Positions 17,377-24,645 of a DNA stretch of 64,000 bases are shown one piece after another. The DNA comes from JAYPWI01 sp038135065. GTDB taxonomy: Bacteria; Actinomycetota; Acidimicrobiia; Acidimicrobiales; Poriferisodalaceae. The notes beneath the pieces are model-generated. The model did not search any database. It saw nothing but the letters and a program-made list of their open reading frames with translations, and was not told where the DNA came from. How positions within the stretch are numbered: the stretch's first letter is position 1; every line of letters begins with the position of its first letter. A program made the translations under genes and the position numbers. The DNA lies in the NCBI GenBank assembly GCA_038135065.1, contig JAYPWI010000005.1:74051-138050 (forward strand), given 5' to 3'.

Positions 17377-19094
17377 ACCTCCACCAGACCATGAGCATCA
17401 TCGACTCCCCTCCCGAGACCGTCGACCTCTCCGGCTTCTTCGGCGAGGTCCGCCGTTCCTGGTGGATCCCCGCCGTCGCCTGCATGGTGGGAGCCCTGGC
17501 TGCCTTTGCCTTCGCATGGAGTCGCCCCGCCCAGTACACGGCATATGCGACGGTGCTCGTCCACCCCCTTGGCCTCGATCCGGTCCGAGCCCTCAACACG
17601 ACTGCGGTGGACCTCGATGTAGAGGTGGAATTGGCAACCTCGTACCTGGTGGCCTCCTCCGCGGCGAGCCACATCGACGCCATGGACCGGGTAGTGGATG
17701 ACGACGACCCCAGCCGGGGCCTCCGCAAGGCCATCGTCGTGGAGGGCCGGGCAGGCCGCATCATCGAAGTTTCCTTCAGCCACCCCGAGCCAGAGATTGC
17801 ACTCGATGTGGTCGCTGTGTACGCCGACGTCTACCTCGAGCGGAGACGAGAGCTGTTCAGCACTGCCCGGACCGAAGCCCTCGCAGCACTCGACGCTCGC
17901 AACGAGGAGTTACTCGTCGAGCTGAGCGGGGTGGCCGAGCAACTCACCGCCCTGGAGGCCGCGATGGCGGCTCCCGACGGTGACGCCGATGACGACCAAG
18001 GTGCCCAGGCGCCGGGAGCCGTCCCGCCGGGTGCTGAACTGACTGCGCTGCGAGTGCAGCAAGCACAACTCCTCACCCGCCTGGCCGATGTCGACCGTGA
18101 GCGCACCGAGCTGTCGGAGCTCAGCACACGCAGCGGTGAGCTGATCGGACCGGCCCAGCTTCCCCGTACCCCCACCAGTCCGGGACGCCCTCAGGTGGCC
18201 GTGGTCGGAGCAATCGTCGGACTGCTATTGGGTCTGGGAGCGCTGTGGATCCGACATTGGACGGCCCGACGAGTCGCCTCGACGCCCGAGCTTCTCCGCC
18301 TGGCAGGCATACCGGCACTGGGCGCGGTGACCCGCTCGCCATCGGTGGAAGCAGCGCTCGAGGCGCCGCCCACCGCAGACCACGCCATGTTGGCCACCAC
18401 CCTCGACGGACAGATAGAGGCACTCGACCTCGCCTCGTCTCAGCTGATGGCAATCACCACCGTCTCGTCCGGAAACCTGGCTATCAGTACCGCCATCAAC
18501 CTCGGCCGATCGCTGTCCGCATCGCGAAAAGTGCTGGTGGTCGCCCTCGATCTCGCCGAAGACGAACTCGGTCTGGCCCTCGACGGTGGCAAGGATCCGG
18601 GTGTCGCCGCGTACCTTCACGGAACGGCGGTAAGCCCACGACCGCTCGCCCCCCGACTCGACGTCCTACCGGCTGGCCGTAGCGCCGATGCGGGCGCGCT
18701 CGTACGGAGCCCGCTGCTCGGGCAACTGTTCCTCGACCTCCGAGCTCGGTACGACATCGTGCTCGTCGCCGCACCCTCCCTGGGCTCGCGACCCGAGGCG
18801 GCGGCAGTGACATGGTTGGCCGGGGCGGTGCTGCTGTGCCTCGACCCGCAGCGAGACACTCGTGATCAGTTCGCCCGGGCCGTGTCACTGCTCCACGAGC
18901 TGGGCACACCGGCCCTCGGAGCGGTGTCAGCCGAGGTCGGGCGCCAGATCGGAGTCGTTGGCCGGCCAGCGGTTGCAACCGGTCGCCCAGACCTCACCCC
19001 AGCCGGAACCACCTCCCGACGGGCTACCTCACAGACGCCCGATCCTGGGCATGAACCCCCGCTAGGACATGGTGGGCACGACGCTGCTGACTGA
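17373..19094 (+). CDS. Wzz-type chain-length protein fused to a degenerate BY-kinase-like domain
   Basis: A 573-residue inner membrane protein. TM1 (about residues 31-50) and TM2 (275-293) flank an extracytoplasmic coiled-coil-rich region, with the Pro-rich segment before TM2 that is typical of Wzz/co-polymerases. The cytoplasmic C-terminal region has the fold order of bacterial tyrosine kinases (BY kinases). However, the Walker A position reads TTVSSGNLAIS without GK[ST], and the Walker B position reads YDIVLVAAPS without the Asp. No C-terminal tyrosine cluster is present. So ATP binding and kinase activity are probably lost. GTG 17373 is in a GTGA overlap with the previous gene; ATG 17391 is the alternative start. 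Confidence 0.8.
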   Translation: MNLHQTMSIIDSPPETVDLSGFFGEVRRSWWIPAVACMVGALAAFAFAWSRPAQYTAYATVLVHPLGLDPVRALNTTAVDLDVEVELATSYLVASSAASHIDAMDRVVDDDDPSRGLRKAIVVEGRAGRIIEVSFSHPEPEIALDVVAVYADVYLERRRELFSTARTEALAALDARNEELLVELSGVAEQLTALEAAMAAPDGDADDDQGAQAPGAVPPGAELTALRVQQAQLLTRLADVDRERTELSELSTRSGELIGPAQLPRTPTSPGRPQVAVVGAIVGLLLGLGALWIRHWTARRVASTPELLRLAGIPALGAVTRSPSVEAALEAPPTADHAMLATTLDGQIEALDLASSQLMAITTVSSGNLAISTAINLGRSLSASRKVLVVALDLAEDELGLALDGGKDPGVAAYLHGTAVSPRPLAPRLDVLPAGRSADAGALVRSPLLGQLFLDLRARYDIVLVAAPSLGSRPEAAAVTWLAGAVLLCLDPQRDTRDQFARAVSLLHELGTPALGAVSAEVGRQIGVVGRPAVATGRPDLTPAGTTSRRATSQTPDPGHEPPLGHGGHDAAD

Positions 19095-20376
19095 TCAGTC
19101 CCCTTGCAGGACTGCCCTTGTGGGCCCGTTCGCTCGTCTCGGGCGACCGGGGTGGATGGCTCCTGCCCTGCTAGGGGGCTTTCCTCTGTGGTGGGCGCTG
19201 GGTTTGGGTGAGCTGATTTTCGCCCTGATCACCCCGCTCCTCCTATGGGATCTGGTTCGACATCGGGCACCTCAAGCGCCGCGCAGCCTGGCCCTGTATG
19301 CAGGCTTCGTCATCGCTGTTGCTGCCTCCGGTCTCATGCTGGAACGCCCGAGTGCTCTGCTGGGCTGGGCGGTACGGACCACCCAGTACGCAGGCATCGG
19401 CTTGCTACTCCCCTACTGCGTCACTCATCGGCGACACCTCACGGCCCGCCGCCTCCTCGGCTCACTGGTCTGGCTCTGGGTCGCTGCGATCGGGGCGGGG
19501 TTGGCCGGGCTGCTCCTCGGACCACGCTCCTTCCCGACACCGTTGCTGTTCATCCTGCCCGACGGCATCACGTCCAACCCCTTCGTTGCCGAACAACTGC
19601 GACCTGGCCTGGCCGACGTGGACCGATTCCTCGGTTTCACATCGGTCCGCCCCAAGGCACCGTTCACGTATACGAATGGGTGGGGTGCCGCTGTAGGCCT
19701 GCTGTTCCCCGTCGCCGCGCTCGGGGCAGTGCGCGACCTCGGGGTGCCGCAACGACTCGTTCGAGTGTCGCTGGTCGTAGCCGCACTCCCCATCATCGCC
19801 TCTCTCAACCGCGGGCTCTGGCTGTCACTCGCCCTGGGCCTGCTCTACGGAGGGTCGTTGGTGGTGCGTCGGCACGGTTCGCGGGCGGTGGTGACACTGC
19901 TCTTGGGGGCTGCGCTGTCGACGGCCGTGGTCGCCGTCTCGCCCCTCGGGTCGCTCGTGGAGCAACGGCTGCGGACGGGCCACAGCGACGCCGATCGGGC
20001 GGAGCTGTACCTGCAGGTGATCGACGAACTCGATGCTTCTCCCCTACTGGGTTTCGGGGCTCCCCGACCCACCGACGACGGCCCACCGCTGGGCACCCAC
20101 GGCCAGCTGTGGGTGGTGCTGTTCAGCCACGGTCTCCTGGGGGCTGTCCTGTACTTCGGCTTCTTCGGCGCCCAACTGCTGGACAGCCTGCGTGGCCGAT
20201 CCCCCGAGGAGTTGACCGGTCACGTGATCCTGGCCATCGGCGCCGCCCAGATCTTCTTCTACGGACACGTACCTCAGCAGTTGGCCATCCTGATGACGGT
20301 GATCGCCGCCATCCACCTACGCCGCTTCGAATTGGCTTCGGGGATGGCAGAACCCCGAGAGGCGGGCGCGACGTGA
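19069..20376 (+). CDS. O-antigen ligase/polymerase family membrane protein
   Basis: A 435-residue membrane protein with about 11-12 helices and one large extracytoplasmic loop (about residues 160-205, containing RPKAPFTYTNGWG). This is the layout of the Wzy_C/WaaL superfamily, which polymerises or ligates lipid-linked glycans. The RAELYLQVIDELDASPLLGFGAP segment is a familiar feature of this group, where it follows the last long loop. The ATG at 19069 overlaps the Wzz gene by 26 bases, and its stop overlaps the next start by GTGA. Whether it polymerises repeats or attaches them to an anchor cannot be told. Confidence 0.8.
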   Translation: MVGTTLLTDQSPCRTALVGPFARLGRPGWMAPALLGGFPLWWALGLGELIFALITPLLLWDLVRHRAPQAPRSLALYAGFVIAVAASGLMLERPSALLGWAVRTTQYAGIGLLLPYCVTHRRHLTARRLLGSLVWLWVAAIGAGLAGLLLGPRSFPTPLLFILPDGITSNPFVAEQLRPGLADVDRFLGFTSVRPKAPFTYTNGWGAAVGLLFPVAALGAVRDLGVPQRLVRVSLVVAALPIIASLNRGLWLSLALGLLYGGSLVVRRHGSRAVVTLLLGAALSTAVVAVSPLGSLVEQRLRTGHSDADRAELYLQVIDELDASPLLGFGAPRPTDDGPPLGTHGQLWVVLFSHGLLGAVLYFGFFGAQLLDSLRGRSPEELTGHVILAIGAAQIFFYGHVPQQLAILMTVIAAIHLRRFELASGMAEPREAGAT

Positions 20377-21299
20377 CAGATGCCGACGACTACCCCCATG
20401 TGTCGGTCGTGATTGCGACCCGTGACCGGCCCGAACTGCTGCGACGAGCACTGGCCGGAGTGCTGCACCCCGACTACCCAGGTGTAGTGGACGCCACCGT
20501 GGTGTTCGATCAGTCCGAACCGGACCACGCCATCGAGCAATCGGACCCTCTGCGCCGGGTGCGGGTGATGAGGAACGAGCGAACCCCAGGCCTGGCTGGG
20601 GCCCGCAATACCGGCATCCTCGGTGCGTCGGGCCAACTGGTCGCCTTCTGCGACGATGACGACGAGTGGCTCCCGGGCAAGCTCCGCCACCAGGTGGACG
20701 CGCTGCAATCCCACTCCGATGCCCATGTTGCTGCGACGGGCATCACCATCCGCTACCGGGACACCGACACCGACCGGGTGCCCGATCCGCAACGGCTGAC
20801 CCACGCCGGCTTCCTCGCCGACCGGATGACCGAGGTCCATCCGTCGTCGTTCCTCGCCGAACGGGCATGGCTCCTCGAGGAGGTGGGGTTGGTCGACGAG
20901 GACCTTCCCGGGAGTTACGCGGAGGACTACGACCTCTTGCTGCGTGTCTCGGAGCGAGGACCGATCGCAGTGACCCCTCGCCCACTGGTCCGTATCTGGT
21001 GGCACGGGGCGAGCTTCTTCTTCGAGCGATGGAAGACCATCGACGAGGCGCTGACATACCTCCTTGCGAAGCATCCCGGCTTCGCAGCGTCCGCTCGGGG
21101 AACAGCCCGCATCCTCGGCCAGCAAGCCGTGGCGCGAGCAGCGATGAACGACCGACGGCAGGCACTTCGAACCGCGCTGGCCGCGCTGCGTCGCAATCCG
21201 CTCGAGAAGCGGGCGTACCTGGCAGCCGTGGTGGCGGGGACCCCTCTGACGGCCGAGCGGGCGCTTGCGGTCGCCCACCGGTTCGGTAAAGGCATCTGA
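20373..21299 (+). CDS. Family 2 glycosyltransferase
   Basis: A 308-residue GT-A glycosyltransferase. It starts with VSVVIATRDRPELLRRAL, has GLAGARNTGI near residue 75, and the metal/nucleotide motif CDDDDEW at 93-99. Downstream, GSYAEDYDLLLRVSERG supplies the ED-x-DLLLR acceptor/catalytic region. The C-terminal 80 residues are basic and helical. It should transfer a sugar from a nucleotide donor on the cytoplasmic face to the growing glycan. The start is GTG 20373 in a GTGA overlap with the ligase gene. Confidence 0.88.
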   Translation: MTDADDYPHVSVVIATRDRPELLRRALAGVLHPDYPGVVDATVVFDQSEPDHAIEQSDPLRRVRVMRNERTPGLAGARNTGILGASGQLVAFCDDDDEWLPGKLRHQVDALQSHSDAHVAATGITIRYRDTDTDRVPDPQRLTHAGFLADRMTEVHPSSFLAERAWLLEEVGLVDEDLPGSYAEDYDLLLRVSERGPIAVTPRPLVRIWWHGASFFFERWKTIDEALTYLLAKHPGFAASARGTARILGQQAVARAAMNDRRQALRTALAALRRNPLEKRAYLAAVVAGTPLTAERALAVAHRFGKGI

Positions 21300-21300
21300 G

Positions 21301-22284
21301 ATGGCCTCGCCCAGGCTGCCCGCCCCGCCCGACGGGGTCGACCCGCAGCGCTGGATCAGCGCGCAACGAGCTCGGGCGACATTCGACTTCCAGCGGAGCG
21401 AGGTCGGGCGGCCCGAAACGGAACGGCTGACGTATCGCCTCCGGCGACCCCTCGCTGCGGTTGCAAAGGCAGCCGCTCGCCAGTGGGGCACCATCACCTC
21501 CGGCCGACGGGCCCTCCCTCATTTCCTCGTCATCGGAGCGAAGCGGGCCGGATCCACCACCCTGTTCCGGGGCCTGGTCGACGGGGGCGGTGTTGCCCCA
21601 ATGTTCCCAGCCCGGGAGAACCGCAAGGGGGTGTACTACTTCGATGTACACCACCACCGTGGTGCACGCTGGTACCGGGGACACATGCCGCGAACCGCCT
21701 GCCTCGACGGTCAGGTGGTCGGCGAGGCTTCGCCCTACTACCTCAGCCATCCCCACGCGGCAGACCGGGCCGCCGCCCTGGTACCCAGCGCCCGGATCGT
21801 GGCCGTGCTGCGTGACCCAGTTGCCCGTGCTCATTCGCACTACAACGAGCGCTGTCGTCAGGGTGTCGAGTACCTCCCCACCTTCGAAACGGCCATCGAC
21901 GCCGAGGAGCAGCGTCTGGACGGCGAGACGGACCGCATGCTCGCCGACCCGTCGTATGTGAGCTGGGAACACCTGAACTTCGGCTACCTCGACCAGAGTC
22001 GATACGCCGCCAATCTGGCCCGCTGGTACGCAGCATTCCCCGCCGAGCAAATCCTGGTCGTTCAGGCCGAATCCCTCTATGCCGACCCGTCCGCCGTCCT
22101 GGCCGAGGTCCGCCATTTCATCGGGCTCGAGCCGGTCGACCTCCAACGGGTGGCCCACCACAACAAGTTGGCGACGGAGGAACTCGACGAGGCCGTGCAC
22201 GCCCGCGTGGCCGCTGCGCTGGCCTCGGACACCGAGCAACTCGACGCGCTCATCGGTCGCCGATTCTGCTGGTCAGATCGCTGA
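21301..22284 (+). CDS. PAPS-dependent sulfotransferase
   Basis: A 327-residue cytoplasmic sulfotransferase. The 5'-phosphosulfate loop is GAKRAGSTTLF (about 79-89) and the 3'-phosphate motif is RDPVARAHSHY (171-181), both as in the Sulfotransfer_1 family. The region between has GEASPYYLSHP, seen in heparan-sulfate-type and related enzymes. ATG 21301 is one base after the GT2 stop (TGAGATG). Its place in the glycan locus suggests that the polymer or its lipid-linked precursor carries sulfate. No PAPS synthesis genes lie in the window. Confidence 0.85.
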   Translation: MASPRLPAPPDGVDPQRWISAQRARATFDFQRSEVGRPETERLTYRLRRPLAAVAKAAARQWGTITSGRRALPHFLVIGAKRAGSTTLFRGLVDGGGVAPMFPARENRKGVYYFDVHHHRGARWYRGHMPRTACLDGQVVGEASPYYLSHPHAADRAAALVPSARIVAVLRDPVARAHSHYNERCRQGVEYLPTFETAIDAEEQRLDGETDRMLADPSYVSWEHLNFGYLDQSRYAANLARWYAAFPAEQILVVQAESLYADPSAVLAEVRHFIGLEPVDLQRVAHHNKLATEELDEAVHARVAAALASDTEQLDALIGRRFCWSDR

Positions 22285-22358
22285 TCCAACCTCATCTGGG
22301 CCCCACCATCTGCCGACCGGGGGCTCATCGGTATTGGGATACCCAGCGAACGGACACG

Positions 22359-23480
22359 ATGAACGCCGACCACTCAATCGCAGTGAGCCATCCCTCGGGA
22401 CGGGCGACACCACAGCCGCAGGACGACGCCGCTTCCACGCCAACGCGGCCCGATCTCACCGTGCTCGTGCTGACGGGTACCAGTGAGCACCCATTCGACC
22501 GCTTGATCAGATGGGTCGATGACTGGTTCGAGGAACGAACTGCCGAGGGCCATTCGGTGACCATGACCATTCAGCGGGGCGCGTCGGCCCTTGCCACGCG
22601 CGCAACGAGTGTGACCATGCTGACCGCCGAGGACCTCCGTTCCCTAGCCGTGGACGCCGACGTCATCATCTGCCACGGAGGGCCAGGCACCATCCACGAC
22701 GCCCTGAGCGCCGGTATCCGCCCGATCGTCGTCCCTCGGTTGACGACAGAAGGCGAACACGTCGACGACCATCAGGTCCGCTTCGCCTCGTTCCTGGGGT
22801 CGACCGGCTCGTTCGCTGTCGCCCAGACCGCCGAACAGTTGGTCGGTCTGCTCGACGAGGCCGTGGCCGACCCTCGAGCATTCGCCTCCACCTCAGCCTC
22901 GCTCGGCGCGCTCGGCGCCGACCCTGCGGAGGTGGGGCGGCGGATCACCCGTCTGGTCGATTCAGGGCGGCGGACCAAGCGGCGGCGCCTGCCTGCCCGC
23001 TTCCGCCAGCGACCCGACCACCACGGCCAGCTCGACGTCCTGGCGGTCTGCTCGTCAGGCGGGCACCTACGTCAGCTGTGGCGCCTGATGCCGTGGCTCG
23101 AGCAGCATCGCCGCCACTGGGTCACCTTCGACACGGTGGACGCCACCTCGTTGTTGCAGAACGAGCCCACCACCCGGGCCCATGCACCGACCACCCGTAA
23201 CATCCCCAACCTGCTGCGCAATGCCCGCCTGGCCTGGCGCCACCTGCGTACCCAGCCGCCGGACGTGATCATCAGCTCGGGGGCCGGGGTGGCCGTCCCC
23301 TTCTTCTGGCTCTCCCGCCTGCTGGGCATCCCCACCGTGTACATCGAGGTCTTCGACCGGGTGGACTCCCCCACCCTGACCGGCCGGCTGTGCGCCCCGG
23401 TGACCGACCTCATGCTGGTCCAGTGGAACGAGCAAGAGGCCCTCTACCGGCGAGCGGTCGCCGTGGGGCACCTGCTCTGA
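22359..23480 (+). CDS. Alg13-Alg14-like glycosyltransferase fusion
   Basis: A 373-residue protein joining two halves that are usually separate. Residues about 32-200 match the Alg13/GT28 C-terminal domain: VLVLTGTSEHPFDRLI, then HGGPGTIHDAL (106-115) and VVPRLTTEGEHVDDHQ, which bind the UDP-sugar. Residues about 224-373 match Alg14: VLAVCSSGGHLRQL, VISSGAGVAVPFFWLSRLLG and YIEVFDRVDSPTLTGRL, which anchor to the membrane and bind the lipid acceptor. The linker is very basic (TKRRRLPARFR). It should add a second sugar to a lipid-linked sugar. It begins 74 bases after the sulfotransferase and ends 4 bases before the convergent methyltransferase. Confidence 0.83.
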   Translation: MNADHSIAVSHPSGRATPQPQDDAASTPTRPDLTVLVLTGTSEHPFDRLIRWVDDWFEERTAEGHSVTMTIQRGASALATRATSVTMLTAEDLRSLAVDADVIICHGGPGTIHDALSAGIRPIVVPRLTTEGEHVDDHQVRFASFLGSTGSFAVAQTAEQLVGLLDEAVADPRAFASTSASLGALGADPAEVGRRITRLVDSGRRTKRRRLPARFRQRPDHHGQLDVLAVCSSGGHLRQLWRLMPWLEQHRRHWVTFDTVDATSLLQNEPTTRAHAPTTRNIPNLLRNARLAWRHLRTQPPDVIISSGAGVAVPFFWLSRLLGIPTVYIEVFDRVDSPTLTGRLCAPVTDLMLVQWNEQEALYRRAVAVGHLL

Positions 23481-23483
23481 CGG

Positions 23484-24142
23484 TCAACCCGTGGGCCGAC
23501 GAGCCCACACCGCATACAGCGGGTCGCGGCCCGGTGCCCCTTGCCGTCGGGCCTCGGCCGCCAGATCCTGCCAGGGCCCCGACAGCTGGTAGTACGCGCC
23601 CACGATGGCCACGTGGCCCTGGTCATCGGTAGACGCCCAGCCTTGGATGATCTTGGTCGGGAAGCACCGGTTGGAGAAGGTGTTGACGAACACCCCGCCG
23701 GGGCGCAGCACCCGCCACACCTCGTCGAACACCTCGAGGGGGCGAGCCAGGTAGTCGACCGACACGCAGCACACCACCGCGTCGAACGCCTCGTCGGCGA
23801 NNNNNNNNNNACGGGCTCGGTGTTCAGGTCGTGGCGTACCCAGGAGGTGGCTTGCTCGTTCGCTGCGAGTTCGGCCGGGTTCATGCCCAGGGCCACCAGC
23901 TCTCCGGGTCGGGAACGAAGGTGACTGATCCACGAGCTCATGAGGTCCAGCACCGACCTCTGCCGATCGTCGATACCCAACTCGGTGTACAGCTCGCCGA
24001 CCGCGGTGATGGCCCCGTCGTCGATGTGGGTGACCAGTCGGGGTGGGCCGTAGAAGGCATCGTCGTCGACGTCCATCCGGTCGAAAAAACCGGGCGGGAA
24101 CTGCCCGTACCGTTCCTCGTAGCTGGGCAGTTCCGAGCTCAC
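23484..24142 (-). CDS. SAM-dependent methyltransferase, split by an assembly gap
   Basis: A class I methyltransferase of about 220 residues interrupted by Ns at 23801-23810, with different frames on each side. The N-terminal part contains SVLDLMSSWISHL in place of the usual Gly-rich motif I, a variant shared by a known bacterial subfamily. After the gap come FDAVVCCVSVDYLARPLEVF and WRVLRPGGVFVNTFSNRCFP (motifs IV-V). The missing piece is probably short, since flanking motifs are nearly contiguous in relatives. The start is GTG 24142, overlapping the CinA-type gene stop by GTGA. Substrate unknown. Confidence 0.78.
23801..23810. other. Assembly gap (10 N)
   Basis: Ten undetermined bases inside the methyltransferase gene; frames on the two sides disagree, so the length is a placeholder. 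Confidence 0.95.
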
Positions 24143-24645
24143 GCGGCCCCGATGGTCTCGGCCGCAAGGGCCAGTGCGGTGGCCGCGAACACCATCATGT
24201 TGTCGGCTCGCACCGCCGAGCCGGTGGCCAACAGGCGGGTGGCCGTGGGTGCTCCGGTGGCGGACACACAGGCCACCCAGCCGTGTCCGGCTGGGTCGCC
24301 GTAGGGGTTGCCTTGGGGCCCGGTGGCCCCTGTCTCACCGATGCCCCACTCGGCCCGATACCGCCGGGCCGCCTGACCGGCCTGTACCCGGGCGAACTCC
24401 TCGGTGGCTCCCCGCAGCCCCTCGGGCAGGGTGTCGTCCCCGGCCAGAACGTGACGGCCCGCTGCGGTGTAGACGACCATGCCGCCCAGGTACATGTCCG
24501 ACGCACCTGGTACGGCGACCAGGGCGGCGTTGATCAACCCGCCGGCCGCCGACTCCGACACCGCCACCCGCTCCCCGCGGCCACGCAGAAGGGTGGCGAC
24601 GTCGGTGGCCAGGTCGACCAGGTCATCGAAGGTGGGGATGTTCAT
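24139..24645 (-). CDS. CinA C-terminal domain protein (nicotinamide-nucleotide amidase-like)
   Basis: A 168-residue protein matching the stand-alone CinA C-terminal (PncC) family, which deamidates nicotinamide mononucleotide. The landmarks are SESAAGGLINAAL (canonical AESxTGG), then YLGGMVVYT and GIGETGATGPQGNPYG. The start is ATG 24645, overlapping the CoA-transferase stop by ATGA, and its stop overlaps the methyltransferase start. The family usually has Thr where this protein has Ala in SAAGG, so activity is not certain. The link to the CoA-transferase is positional only. Confidence 0.8.
   Translation of the reverse strand: MNIPTFDDLVDLATDVATLLRGRGERVAVSESAAGGLINAALVAVPGASDMYLGGMVVYTAAGRHVLAGDDTLPEGLRGATEEFARVQAGQAARRYRAEWGIGETGATGPQGNPYGDPAGHGWVACVSATGAPTATRLLATGSAVRADNMMVFAATALALAAETIGAA

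Noticed and set aside
22284..22358. Terminator between sulfotransferase and Alg13-Alg14 genes
   Set aside because: Only a short TGGG-ATA-CCCA repeat without a T run; the genes are probably co-transcribed.
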